Below are positions 1-8,241 of a DNA stretch of 64,000 bases, one piece after another; position 1 is the first letter of the stretch; each line of letters opens with the position of its first letter. The notes beneath the pieces are model-generated. The model worked only from the letters and a program-made list of their open reading frames with translations. It had not been told where the DNA came from and did not search any database. Made by a program: the position numbers and the translations under genes. The DNA is from Thalassovita taeanensis (GTDB lineage Bacteria; Pseudomonadota; Alphaproteobacteria; Rhodobacterales; Rhodobacteraceae), in contig NZ_FOEP01000004.1 in the NCBI RefSeq assembly GCF_900110775.1, forward strand, positions 69,538 through 133,537, given 5' to 3'.

Positions 1-1
1 C

Positions 2-862
2 GGTTGCGCCGGTCTTTACGGCCTCGTCAGCCACGACGCCCCAGTCAATTCGGACGGCTACACCGTTGATCTTGTGGCGCTTTCCGAACTCGCCCACCGC
101 GTCCGCCCCCGGCTGATCACCATCGGCGGCTCGCTTAACCTTTTCCCGCATCCCGTGGCCGAAATCCGGGCGATTGCGGACGAGGTCGGTGCGTATGTGC
201 TGTTCGACGCGGCGCACCAATGCGGCATCATCGCGGGCGGGGCTTGGCCCAATCCGCTTGAAGAAGGCGCACATTTGATGACGATGAGCACCTACAAAAG
301 CCTAGGCGGCCCGCCGTCCGGCCTGATCGTGACCAATGACTCGGATATCGCCAAAGCATTGGATTCAATCGCATTTCCCGGAATGACCGCTAACTTTGAT
401 GCCGCCAAGTCTGCCGCACTTGGCGTGTCGATGCTGGACTGGCGCGATCACGGTGGCGCCTATGCGCAAACCATGATTGAAACCGCGCAGTCCCTTGCCA
501 AAGCACTGATTTCGCAAGACATTCCCATCTTCGCCGCAGGCCGTGGCGCCACGCAATCGCATCAGTTCGCGATCGAGGCAGAAGGGTTCGGTGGCGGGCA
601 AACCGCGTCAAAGACCCTTCGCAAAGCCGGGTTTCTAGCCTGCGGAATTGGGCTTCCGATCGCCGAGGTTCCGAATGGTCTCAATGGCTTGCGTATCGGA
701 ACGCCCGAATTGGTGCGCTGGGGCATGCGCCCCGAACACATGCCCGAACTGGCGCGGTTGCTTGCTTTGGCGCTGCGTTCGAATGCGCCCGAGGCGCTGG
801 CGGCCGAAGTGGGTGCTTGGCGGAAAACCTTCACCCGGCTGCATTTTATCCACGACAGTTAA
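2..862 (+). CDS. SHMT-like PLP-dependent enzyme, 5' end outside the window
   Basis: The reading frame is open from base 2, so the gene begins upstream of the window and about 286 residues are seen. The fold resembles serine hydroxymethyltransferase. A segment FDAAHQCGIIAGG matches the family's YD.AHV.GLIAGG motif, with the Asp and His that contact pyridoxal phosphate. The PLP lysine is expected in MSTYKSLGGPPSG. Classical GlyA has THKTLRGPRGG there, so the residue before the lysine is Tyr instead of His and the Arg-rich loop is altered. It is therefore probably a paralogue with another amino-acid substrate rather than the housekeeping glyA. It ends convergently with the DUF1989 gene. The family is fairly sure, the substrate unknown. 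Confidence 0.7.
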   Translation, partial: GCAGLYGLVSHDAPVNSDGYTVDLVALSELAHRVRPRLITIGGSLNLFPHPVAEIRAIADEVGAYVLFDAAHQCGIIAGGAWPNPLEEGAHLMTMSTYKSLGGPPSGLIVTNDSDIAKALDSIAFPGMTANFDAAKSAALGVSMLDWRDHGGAYAQTMIETAQSLAKALISQDIPIFAAGRGATQSHQFAIEAEGFGGGQTASKTLRKAGFLACGIGLPIAEVPNGLNGLRIGTPELVRWGMRPEHMPELARLLALALRSNAPEALAAEVGAWRKTFTRLHFIHDS

Positions 863-931
863 GCTTTCGCTCAGGATTCGGCGGTATGTTTTGGGTGCAC
901 AGCACATGCACAAGACATGCAGCCCCGTACC

Positions 932-1777
932 CTAGCGCCCATGGCTGCGATCATACCGGTTTGGCGGTGGCGACGCCCAACCAGCAAGCGCCCCCGCCAC
1001 AGGGGCAAAGACCTCGACCAGCAGCGGATGGCAGGCCGCGGCGTCACTTGAATGTTCCGAGGAGCAATCGCCCCCCGGACAGGCCGACAGCGCGCCGAGC
1101 AGGTCAATCTCGGCGAAGAACTCAAGGTGGTCACCGGGGCGCACGGGGCTGGCCTTCATGAAATATTGGCCAGTGTCACGGGTGAACCCGGTGCACATGA
1201 AAACGTTGAGCACGTCATGCACATGGTGCTCGGCCTGCGTCAGCGACAACCCGGTCACATCGGACAGGGCGCGGGTCAGATTGGAATGGCAGCAGTGATG
1301 ATACTGCCCGCCCGACAACAGGTTATGCGTATAGGGATCGCAGCGCGTCCCGATCACGTCGTGGACCGAGCCACCGAACGGGTCGATGCCATACCAGTCC
1401 AGCGTGTCACTGATGACCGTGGCAACGGGGCGCAAATGGGGAAAGCTGCTCCACATCCTGTCCCCGGTGGTCAGGTGCGTGCCGTGTAGCGCCCGCGTCT
1501 TGCCGGAATAGAACCGCTCGGAAAGATCCGACGCATTCCATAGGTTCAGGTCGCCGACCTGCGGTCCATCGACACAAGAGATGCGAAAAAACTGCCCGGC
1601 TGGCACATGAAAGCTGCCCGCGTCGCGCGCGGGCACCAACGTTTCACTGGTTTTCACGGCACCGTCGCGGGCGGCGCGATATAGCGCCAAATCCGGCTGC
1701 GGCAGGGTGGTTGTCGGATAGCAGATCACCGGCGCAATGGCACGGCGGGCTTCGGCGTCTGGCGGGGTCTGGGGCAT
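932..1777 (-). CDS. DUF1989 / urea carboxylase-associated family protein
   Basis: A 281-residue protein of the DUF1989 family, whose members often sit beside urea carboxylase genes. A Cys/His-rich stretch, CDPYTHNLLSGG followed by YHHCCHSN, looks like the conserved metal-binding core. I chose the ATG at 1777 (protein starts MPQTPPDAEARR) because AAAGG lies a few bases upstream. The frame stays open to 1879, but that extension is Arg-rich and looks non-coding. No urea carboxylase or allophanate hydrolase is nearby. The neighbours are an SHMT-like enzyme (convergent) and the sdh operon, separated by a terminator. Biochemical role not established. Confidence 0.75.
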   Translation of the reverse strand: MPQTPPDAEARRAIAPVICYPTTTLPQPDLALYRAARDGAVKTSETLVPARDAGSFHVPAGQFFRISCVDGPQVGDLNLWNASDLSERFYSGKTRALHGTHLTTGDRMWSSFPHLRPVATVISDTLDWYGIDPFGGSVHDVIGTRCDPYTHNLLSGGQYHHCCHSNLTRALSDVTGLSLTQAEHHVHDVLNVFMCTGFTRDTGQYFMKASPVRPGDHLEFFAEIDLLGALSACPGGDCSSEHSSDAAACHPLLVEVFAPVAGALAGWASPPPNRYDRSHGR

Positions 1778-1880
1778 GGCGACCTTTGGTGCAAAGGAAA
1801 CAGTTCGGCGATGCTGACCGGGTTTGCGCGCAGCTACAAGCCCCGCCCGGCGATTTCGTCGGCGCGGCCCCCGCATCAAC

Positions 1881-1910
1881 GAAAAGGACCGGGCAACTTG
1901 CCCGGTCCTT
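1881..1910 (-). terminator. Rho-independent terminator of the sdh operon
   Basis: The arms AAGGACCGGGC and GCCCGGTCCTT flank a short AACTT loop. Read on the minus strand the hairpin is followed by TTTTC. It lies 30 bases past the sdhB stop and before the DUF1989 gene, so it should end sdh transcription. Confidence 0.8.
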
Positions 1911-1939
1911 AGCTCGATCAGATGGTCCGCAACACTGCG

Positions 1940-2719
1940 TTACACGACGCGGTTCACCATCATTTTCTTGATCTCGGCGATCGCCTTGGCCGGGTTCAAT
2001 CCCTTGGGGCAGGTCTTGGCACAGTTCATGATCGTGTGGCAGCGATACAGCTTGAACGGATCTTCCAGCTGATCCAGACGCTCGCCCGTCGCTTCGTCGC
2101 GGCTGTCGATGATCCAGCGATAGGCATGCAGCAACGCGGCTGGCCCAAGATACTGATCGCCATTCCACCAATAGCTGGGGCACGAGGTCGAGCAGCTGGC
2201 GCACATCACGCACTCATACAGCCCGTCAAGCTTCTTGCGATCTTCGATCGACTGCCGCCACTCTTTCGCGGGACGGTTGGTTTTGGTTTCCAGCCACGGC
2301 ATGATCGAGGCGTGCTGCGCATAGAAATGCGTCAGATCCGGGATCAGGTCCTTGACCACCTCAAGGTGCGGCAGCGGATAGATTTTCACGTCGCCCTTGA
2401 TCTCATCCATGCCATAGATACAGGCCAGCGTGTTGATCCCGTCGATATTCATCGCGCAAGAGCCACAAATCCCCTCGCGGCAGGACCGGCGGAAGGTCAG
2501 CGTCGGATCAATCTCGTTCTTGATCTTGATCAGCGCGTCCAGAACCATCGGGCCGCATTTATCCATATCGAGGAAATAGCTATCAACCCGCGGGTTTTCG
2601 CCGTCATCCGGGTTCCAGCGGTAGATGCTGAATTTACGGATATTCGTGGCGCCTTCTGGCTTGGGCCAGGTTTTCCCGGTGCGAATGCGGGAATTCTTCG
2701 GAAGCGTCAGCTGAACCAT
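1940..2719 (-). CDS. sdhB: Succinate dehydrogenase iron-sulfur subunit
   Basis: Subunit B of respiratory complex II (259 residues). It carries electrons from the SdhA flavin to ubiquinone at the inner membrane. All three cluster motifs are complete: C80, C85, C88 and C100 for [2Fe-2S], and C170, C173, C176 and C180 with C227, C233 and C237 for [4Fe-4S] and [3Fe-4S]. Length is normal for the alphaproteobacterial subunit. It is last in the sdhC-sdhD-sdhA-fkbM-sdhB set and ends just before a strong terminator. The 84-base gap in front of it contains one TGTGATCACA site, the same sequence found twice before sdhC, so it may also have its own regulated promoter. Confidence 0.98.
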   Translation of the reverse strand: MVQLTLPKNSRIRTGKTWPKPEGATNIRKFSIYRWNPDDGENPRVDSYFLDMDKCGPMVLDALIKIKNEIDPTLTFRRSCREGICGSCAMNIDGINTLACIYGMDEIKGDVKIYPLPHLEVVKDLIPDLTHFYAQHASIMPWLETKTNRPAKEWRQSIEDRKKLDGLYECVMCASCSTSCPSYWWNGDQYLGPAALLHAYRWIIDSRDEATGERLDQLEDPFKLYRCHTIMNCAKTCPKGLNPAKAIAEIKKMMVNRVV

Positions 2720-2765
2720 TGTCGCGTCTCCTTCTTGGGTGGTCCGGGGTGACGGCCCCGGCCCG

Positions 2766-2775
2766 TGTGATCACA
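2766..2775. promoter_or_regulatory. Single TGTGATCACA palindrome upstream of sdhB
   Basis: A perfect 10-base palindrome, 46 bases upstream of the sdhB start in the gap after the FkbM gene. It is identical to the paired sites before sdhC (6307-6337) and sucC (11191-11221). I see no second copy one or two helical turns away here. Confidence 0.5.
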
Positions 2776-2803
2776 GTTTCAGCGGCACCAGCCGCGATTG
2801 CAG

Positions 2804-3592
2804 TTACAGCCTGCCCGCGTCGCGGACAAACAGAGTATTTCCTTCGCCTTCGAACCGCACGCCATAGCCCATGGCCTTGACCCGACCGACCAGATCGGTG
2901 TCCCAGTCCTTGGCGTGTTCGGTTTCCATCAGGATCGCATCGGGCATGTCAACCACACCGGCGCCGTCCAGCCACGGATTGAACACCGCGTCCTCGAAGC
3001 CTTCGACGTCGATCTTGATCAGGCTGACATCATATCCATCGGCCCCCGCCAGATACGGCGCCAGACGCCGCACCGGTACGCAGATCGACCCCGCCTGCTT
3101 GTCCGCTGCCACATCGCGCAGCGACGATTGGCCGAAGTTTCCGGCGCGGAAGTTCAGCACCGCCTCGCCTTCGCTGTCGCCCAGGGCACAGCCTTCGACC
3201 CGGATCACATGGCCCAGATCGTTCATGCGAATGTTTTCGCCCAACCGCCCCATCATCACCGGGTTCGGTTCAAATGCGATCACGCGAGAGCCCGCCCCCG
3301 CTGCCCGTGCCAAAGGCACCGCGAAGGCCCCGCAATTGGCACCGATATCCAGCACCAGCGCGCGTTTGCCCGCAACGATCCCGCTGAGCGCGGCAAGGGA
3401 TTCCTTTTCCGGCGGCTCACCGTTCAGCCATATGCACTGTTCGGTGAAATTGTCCTGCGGATTGACCAGCAGGTTGACCCCGGAAAAGCTGACCACCGTT
3501 TGCGGCAAAAGCGGCGATAGGTGGCGCCGGACTTTGGGTCCGGCGGCCTGAAAAGCCTTGCGCAGGTGGGTTTGCTGTTGCGGTGTCAGCAT
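2804..3592 (-). CDS. FkbM-family SAM-dependent methyltransferase inside the sdh operon
   Basis: A 262-residue protein with a Rossmann methyltransferase core. The SAM-binding loop is VLDIGANCGAF (D82, G84, N86, G88). The acidic ribose contact is in IAFEPNP (E108), and the FkbM-type motif KIDVEGFE is at 193-200. FkbM enzymes methylate hydroxyl groups on sugars, polyketides or lipids; the substrate here cannot be read from sequence. The start lies 11 bases past the sdhA stop, so it is probably cotranscribed with sdhCDA and separates sdhA from sdhB. It has no obvious part in complex II assembly. A known flavinylation factor (SdhE) is unrelated in sequence. Confidence 0.85.
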   Translation of the reverse strand: MLTPQQQTHLRKAFQAAGPKVRRHLSPLLPQTVVSFSGVNLLVNPQDNFTEQCIWLNGEPPEKESLAALSGIVAGKRALVLDIGANCGAFAVPLARAAGAGSRVIAFEPNPVMMGRLGENIRMNDLGHVIRVEGCALGDSEGEAVLNFRAGNFGQSSLRDVAADKQAGSICVPVRRLAPYLAGADGYDVSLIKIDVEGFEDAVFNPWLDGAGVVDMPDAILMETEHAKDWDTDLVGRVKAMGYGVRFEGEGNTLFVRDAGRL

Positions 3593-3603
3593 ATCGGCCT
3601 GCC

Positions 3604-5409
3604 TTAGAACGTCCGCGCTTTGGGCGCGATTTTCTTCAGGCTGATGCCGCCTTCGGCTTCGGTCGTCAACGGAGCGGTGATGACCGGGCGGTAAGACAGA
3701 TCAACCTTGTTGCCCGTCACCCGGCTGATGGTGTGGACACGCCACTTTTCATCATTGCGGGCCGGGAAATCTTCGTGGGCATGGGCGCCACGCGATTCCT
3801 CGCGCGCTTCGGCCCCGACGATGGTGGCCAGCGCGTTGGGCATCAGGTTGGTCAGTTCCAGCGTTTCCATCAGGTCGCTGTTCCAGACCAGCGACCGGTC
3901 GCTGACCTGAAGGTCGCCCAGCTTGGCGGCGATCTCGGTCATCTTTTCGACGCCTTCGGACAGGGTCTTGGCGGTACGGAACACGGCGGCATCGGCCTGC
4001 ATCGTCTTCTGCATCTCCAGCCGCAGCTCGGCCGTGGGCACGCCGCCCTTGGCATTGCGCAGACCGTCGAAGCGATCGAACGCGGCATCGACCGACGCGG
4101 TGTTCAGCACCGGACTGGCGCTTTCGGGGTTCACAACCTTGCCCGCGCGGATCGCCGCGGCCCGGCCAAACACCACCAAGTCGATCAGCGAATTCGAACC
4201 CAACCGGTTCGCCCCATGCACCGAGGCACAGCCCGCTTCGCCCACAGCCATCAGACCCGGCACAACGGCGGTCGGGTTCTCGGCGGTCGGGTTCAGCACT
4301 TCACCCCAATAGTTGGTCGGGATACCGCCCATGTTGTAATGCACCGTCGGCAGAACCGGGATCGGTTCCTTGGTCACATCAACACCTGCGAAAATCTTGG
4401 CGCTTTCGGAAATCCCCGGCAGACGTTCTGCCAGAGCTTCGGGCGGCAGGTGCGACAGGTTCAGGTGGATATGGTCGCCCTCGGCCCCCACACCGCGGCC
4501 TTCGCGGATCTCCATCGTCATCGAGCGTGACACGTAATCGCGCGGCGCAAGGTCTTTGTACTGGGGCGCGTAACGCTCCATGAACCGTTCGCCTTCAGAG
4601 TTGGTCAGATACCCGCCTTCGCCGCGTGCGCCTTCGGTGATCAGGCAGCCCGAGCCATAGATGCCGGTCGGGTGGAACTGAACGAACTCCATGTCCTGCA
4701 ACGCCAGACCCTGACGCGCGACCATGCCGCCACCGTCGCCGGTGCAGGTATGGGCCGACGTGGCGCTGAAATACGACCGGCCATAGCCGCCCGTGGCCAG
4801 CACGACCATCTTGGCGTTGAAGATATGCATGGTGCCATCATCCAGCTTCCAGCAGACAACGCCCTGACATACGCCATCATCCGACATGATCAGATCAATG
4901 GCGAAATATTCGATATAGAATTCAGCGTTGTTCTTCAGCGACTGACCATACAGCGTGTGCAGAATGGCGTGGCCGGTGCGGTCGGCAGCAGCACAGGTGC
5001 GCTGCACGGCGGGGCCTTCGCCAAACTCGGTGGTGTGGCCACCGAAGGGGCGCTGGTAAATCTTGCCCTCCTCGGTCCGGCTGAACGGCACACCATAGTG
5101 TTCCAGCTCGTAAACCGCCTTGGGGGCTTCGCGCGTCAGGTATTCCATCGCGTCGGTATCACCCAACCAGTCAGAGCCCTTGACCGTGTCATACATGTGC
5201 CACTGCCAGTTGTCGGGGCCCATGTTGGACAGCGAGGCGGCAATGCCGCCCTGTGCGGCAACGGTGTGCGAACGCGTCGGGAAAACCTTGGTCACGCAGG
5301 CGGTGCGCAGACCCTGTTCGGCCATGCCCAGCGTCGCACGCAGGCCAGCGCCACCAGCGCCCACGACGACCACGTCATATTCATGTGTTTCGTAGGTGTA
5401 AGCTGCCAT
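3604..5409 (-). CDS. sdhA: Succinate dehydrogenase flavoprotein subunit
   Basis: Catalytic subunit of complex II (601 residues), which oxidises succinate to fumarate. It shows the FAD dinucleotide motif VVGAGGAG near 16-22 and [10 protein letters not shown] with H48 as the expected covalent FAD attachment site. Substrate-site segments [11 protein letters not shown] and [10 protein letters not shown] are present. Full length for the family. GAGGAA lies ahead of the ATG on the minus strand. It follows sdhD after 11 bases and is followed by the FkbM gene after 11 bases, so one transcript is likely. It faces the cytoplasm, bound to the membrane through sdhB and sdhCD. Confidence 0.98.
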   Translation of the reverse strand: MAAYTYETHEYDVVVVGAGGAGLRATLGMAEQGLRTACVTKVFPTRSHTVAAQGGIAASLSNMGPDNWQWHMYDTVKGSDWLGDTDAMEYLTREAPKAVYELEHYGVPFSRTEEGKIYQRPFGGHTTEFGEGPAVQRTCAAADRTGHAILHTLYGQSLKNNAEFYIEYFAIDLIMSDDGVCQGVVCWKLDDGTMHIFNAKMVVLATGGYGRSYFSATSAHTCTGDGGGMVARQGLALQDMEFVQFHPTGIYGSGCLITEGARGEGGYLTNSEGERFMERYAPQYKDLAPRDYVSRSMTMEIREGRGVGAEGDHIHLNLSHLPPEALAERLPGISESAKIFAGVDVTKEPIPVLPTVHYNMGGIPTNYWGEVLNPTAENPTAVVPGLMAVGEAGCASVHGANRLGSNSLIDLVVFGRAAAIRAGKVVNPESASPVLNTASVDAAFDRFDGLRNAKGGVPTAELRLEMQKTMQADAAVFRTAKTLSEGVEKMTEIAAKLGDLQVSDRSLVWNSDLMETLELTNLMPNALATIVGAEAREESRGAHAHEDFPARNDEKWRVHTISRVTGNKVDLSYRPVITAPLTTEAEGGISLKKIAPKARTF

Positions 5410-5420
5410 TTTTCAGTTCC

Positions 5421-5792
5421 TCAAAGCGCGATCTTGGCCAGGGCAAACAGCCCCACGGCGGTCAGGGCATACGAAAGGCCGATCACAAACATGATCAGCG
5501 CCTTGCGGGTGGTGCCATGCGCGTAATCTTCAATCATCATCTGGGCACCCTTGCTGAAGTGCTGCAGGCCGACGAAAATCACCAGCGCCGTCAGGATCGC
5601 CGGGATCGGCCGCGAGAAGGTGGCGATCACCTCTTCATAGGTGCCACCAAGGGCGCTGCCGAAGATGAAGATGAACAGCGGCACCAGGAAAGCCAGGCCA
5701 ACGGCGCTGACCTGCATATGCCAGTGATGTTCGGTTCCGGTGTGCGAGGGGCCTTTGCCCTCGGCGCGTTTGCGGGCGGTCAGGTAACGCAT
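5421..5792 (-). CDS. sdhD: Succinate dehydrogenase membrane anchor subunit
   Basis: A 123-residue protein with three hydrophobic helices (roughly 28-50, 58-78 and 97-121). The segment QHFSKGAQMMIEDYAHG lies between helices 2 and 3 and contains the His expected to ligate heme b and residues near the quinone site. With SdhC it anchors complex II. The position between sdhC and sdhA, with 10- and 11-base gaps, supports the call, as SdhD sequences diverge strongly between phyla. Confidence 0.95.
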   Translation of the reverse strand: MRYLTARKRAEGKGPSHTGTEHHWHMQVSAVGLAFLVPLFIFIFGSALGGTYEEVIATFSRPIPAILTALVIFVGLQHFSKGAQMMIEDYAHGTTRKALIMFVIGLSYALTAVGLFALAKIAL

Positions 5793-5802
5793 GATGGCCT
5801 CC

Positions 5803-6186
5803 TTACACGATCACGATGGTCAGAAGGGTCAGAACAACCGACCCGATGATGATACCCCAGCCCAGCTTTTCAGCGGTGGGAATATCCAGACCCTTGCCCG
5901 CATCGAAATACAGGTGCCGCAGACCGGCCAGATAATGATACCACATGGCCCACAGCGACAGCGTGAAGACCAGATCGCCGAACCACGAGGTCACGACCGC
6001 ATTGGCGGTGGCGAAATATTCGGGGCTGGTTGCAGCCGCCAGCAACCACCACACCACCAGCAAAGCTGTCACTGCCAGGGCATTGCCCGTGATCCGCGTC
6101 AGAATAGAGGTGATGGAGGTCAGCTGCGGGCGATAGATGGAAATATGCGGCGAAAGTGGGCGCTCGACCCGTTTCACATCGGCCAT
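5803..6186 (-). CDS. sdhC: Succinate dehydrogenase cytochrome b556 subunit
   Basis: First gene of the sdh operon, 127 residues. The family motif RPLSPHISIYRPQ is near residues 9-21 and is followed by three membrane helices. The conserved heme-ligand region is WYHYLAGLRHLYFD. I chose the ATG at 6186 because AAAGGA precedes it. The frame stays open to 6336, but the extra 50 codons run over the promoter and operator pair and lack homology to SdhC. Expression is probably controlled from the paired palindromes at 6307-6337. Confidence 0.96.
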   Translation of the reverse strand: MADVKRVERPLSPHISIYRPQLTSITSILTRITGNALAVTALLVVWWLLAAATSPEYFATANAVVTSWFGDLVFTLSLWAMWYHYLAGLRHLYFDAGKGLDIPTAEKLGWGIIIGSVVLTLLTIVIV

Positions 6187-6306
6187 ATCATATCCTTTCA
6201 GGGTTCCCTTGCTTGCCTCTTTCATAACGTTTTTTTTGCGCGTGTCACGCAGAACGGATGCAGCTGCGGCATGAAAATACGTCGAAAACCATGTTTGGGC
6301 GGGCGT

Positions 6307-6337
6307 TGTGATCACAGGAATTGCCACTGTGATCACA
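6307..6337. promoter_or_regulatory. Paired TGTGATCACA operator of the sdh operon
   Basis: Two perfect copies of TGTGATCACA at 6307-6316 and 6328-6337, centres 21 bases apart (two helical turns), about 120 bases before the sdhC start. The outer flanks are also symmetric (TTGTGATCACA and TGTGATCACAA). The sucC upstream region carries the same pair with the same spacing. This is what two dimers, or a tetramer, of one regulator would require. The regulator is not in the window and I cannot name it. Confidence 0.75.
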
Positions 6338-6420
6338 ATATAAATCCGACAGAAATACTCGGTAAATTGAGTGAGTCTCGCCCGGCTACCGCAAGGGTAC
6401 CGCCGCCGGAAACCAATCGC

Positions 6421-7452
6421 TTACAGCGGCATCAAGGCCCAGTAATCCAGATCCAGCAGAACCTCGGGCAGGTATTTGCCGTCCTCGCCCTTCAGCTTGA
6501 ATGCCTCGCCGCCGCAGGTCGCGACCAGACGCAGACGGATCGCACCAACGCCCGGCGCCGATGTCTCGGCCTTGTCCAGAACCTCGGACCATGCCTTGAC
6601 TGTCAGCCCGCTGAAACACGGGTTGGCATGCGCCCCGCCGTTCAGCCCGACAATCATCTGCGCATTCGCCAGACCGTTAAACGACAGCGCCCGCGCCATC
6701 GAAATGATGTGCCCGCCATAGATCAGCCGCTGCCCGTCGGGCCGGAAGGTCGCATCGAAGTGCACCTTGGCGGTGTTCTGCCACAGGCGGGTGGCCAGCA
6801 TGTGCTCGGCCTCCTCAATGGTCACACCATCAACGTGGTCGATCACCTCGCCGACCTCGTAATCCCCCCAGCGATGCGGCTCGCCCGCCAACGTGAAATC
6901 ATAGGCGCCGAAATTCAGCCCCTCGGGGATCACCAGATCCGACGCCGGGATCACAGTTTTCAGCTCTGGCACCACGGTCTCGGGCGCGGGCGCGTCCAGA
7001 TCATTCTTGCGCACCATCACCCAGCGCACATATTCCAGCACCACGTCATCCAGCTGGTTCAGCCCCTGCGTGCGCACATAAACCACACCGGATTTGCCGT
7101 TCGAGTTCTGCTTCAGCCCGATCACTTCCGACACCGACCGCAGCGTGTCGCCCTCATAGACCGGCTGAAGCCAGCGCCCCTCGGCATAGCCCAGATTGGC
7201 GATCGCATTCAGCGACACATCCGGCACGGTCTTGCCAAACACCACGTGAAACGCCGCCAGATCATCCAGCGGGCTTTCCGGCAGGCCACAATCGCGCGCA
7301 AACTGATCCGAGGAATACAGCGCGTGACGCATCGGATACAGCGCGTGATACATCGCCCGCTCGCCCCCTGAAACGGTGCGCGGCACGGCGTGTTCGATCA
7401 CATCGCCGATTTTGTAATCCTCGAAAAAGCGGCCCGCGTTGGTCTTTGCCAT
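6421..7452 (-). CDS. mch: Mesaconyl-CoA hydratase (MaoC family)
   Basis: A 343-residue protein with two MaoC hot-dog domains (about 5-160 and 185-335), the length and layout of mesaconyl-CoA hydratase from Rhodobacter. In the ethylmalonyl-CoA pathway it hydrates mesaconyl-CoA to beta-methylmalyl-CoA, the step before glyoxylate and propionyl-CoA are formed. The second domain contains IYGGHIISMARALSFNG, typical of MaoC active-site helices. The start overlaps the upstream DUF1737 stop as TGATG. The operon also holds a CitE-like malyl-CoA thioesterase, which supports this pathway over a general enoyl-CoA hydratase role. Confidence 0.9.
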   Translation of the reverse strand: MAKTNAGRFFEDYKIGDVIEHAVPRTVSGGERAMYHALYPMRHALYSSDQFARDCGLPESPLDDLAAFHVVFGKTVPDVSLNAIANLGYAEGRWLQPVYEGDTLRSVSEVIGLKQNSNGKSGVVYVRTQGLNQLDDVVLEYVRWVMVRKNDLDAPAPETVVPELKTVIPASDLVIPEGLNFGAYDFTLAGEPHRWGDYEVGEVIDHVDGVTIEEAEHMLATRLWQNTAKVHFDATFRPDGQRLIYGGHIISMARALSFNGLANAQMIVGLNGGAHANPCFSGLTVKAWSEVLDKAETSAPGVGAIRLRLVATCGGEAFKLKGEDGKYLPEVLLDLDYWALMPL

Positions 7453-7655
7453 CAGTGGTCTCCCAGTTTGGTGTCGGGGGTGTATGTGCCGGGGGCCTCT
7501 TTCACCACGGCCTGCCCACAGCGCATCACGCCGTTGGCCGCGTCAAAAGCATAGGTCGGCCCGCCATGCAGCTCCCACCCTTTGTTCAGCGCCGCCGTCA
7601 CCTTATGACAAAAGGCTGACGTATCATCGGCGCTAAGAAAACGGTACAGTTTCAT
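7452..7655 (-). CDS. DUF1737 domain protein
   Basis: A 67-residue protein starting MKLYRFLSADDTSAFC, matching the small DUF1737 family, with KGWELHGGPTYAFD at 34-47. No signal peptide or membrane segment. The ATG at 7655 is chosen because the domain begins there; the open frame further upstream runs into nnrU. It overlaps mch by one base and starts 4 bases past the nnrU stop, so translational coupling with the ethylmalonyl-CoA genes is likely. Function unknown. Confidence 0.8.
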   Translation of the reverse strand: MKLYRFLSADDTSAFCHKVTAALNKGWELHGGPTYAFDAANGVMRCGQAVVKEAPGTYTPDTKLGDH

Positions 7656-7659
7656 GGTC

Positions 7660-8205
7660 TTATCCAAACGGGTTGTAGCCCAGCCAGATGTGAATTCCGG
7701 CAATCGCGCCGAACACGACAAGCGTGCCAACCGCGGCCATGACTTCCTTTTTCACCGGCACGGGTTCGGGTTTGACCCAGACAGGTTCAGCCCGGTTGAT
7801 CAAAATCACCTCGACCACCGCCCAGGCCATCAGCCCGCCAAACAGCACGAACGACGGCACATCGCCGTTCACCAGCAAATGCGCCAGCGCCCAGACCTTG
7901 ACCCCGATCAGCATCGGGTGACGCATACGCCGCGCGATCCCGGTCTTCATCCCGGACGCCGCGAACAGATACACCGACAGCAGCATCAGCAGGTTGTTGA
8001 TCCCGGTCAGCGCCGGGGTGCGGCCCCAGAAAAACGCGCCGTCAGCACCGCGATATCCAATGACCATCAGCACGATCGCGACGAACAGCAGCAGCGCAAT
8101 CGGCCCCTTGCCCTTGTCGCCCATTTTGGCCCGCGCCTCGGGGGCCAGCCGTTTGAAAAGATGTGCGGCGGACCACAGGGCCACGCCCAGAACAAGCAGT
8201 ATCAT
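7660..8205 (-). CDS. NnrU family membrane protein
   Basis: A 181-residue polytopic membrane protein with about five hydrophobic segments. It has the NnrU core RRMRHPMLIGVKVWALAHLLVNGD near the middle (about 92-115). NnrU was named from nitric-oxide-reductase-linked gene sets and is distantly related to isoprenylcysteine methyltransferase-like membrane proteins. There are no denitrification genes here. It lies in the mcl2-nnrU-DUF1737-mch operon, 36 bases after mcl2. Its job in this context is unclear. Confidence 0.85.
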   Translation of the reverse strand: MILLVLGVALWSAAHLFKRLAPEARAKMGDKGKGPIALLLFVAIVLMVIGYRGADGAFFWGRTPALTGINNLLMLLSVYLFAASGMKTGIARRMRHPMLIGVKVWALAHLLVNGDVPSFVLFGGLMAWAVVEVILINRAEPVWVKPEPVPVKKEVMAAVGTLVVFGAIAGIHIWLGYNPFG

Positions 8206-8241
8206 GGGATTCTCCTCAGGTTGTCTGGGCCTGTATGCGGC

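Noticed and set aside
6225-6240. Run of eight T (plus strand) upstream of sdhC as a terminator
   Set aside because: No stable hairpin precedes it on the plus strand, and it lies in the sdhC leader on the minus strand where it reads as an A-run.
6307-6337. TGTGATCACA read as a CRP/FNR site
   Set aside because: CRP needs TGTGA-N6-TCACA and FNR TTGAT-N4-ATCAA. Here the half-sites TGTGA and TCACA are fused without spacer, so a different regulator is more likely.
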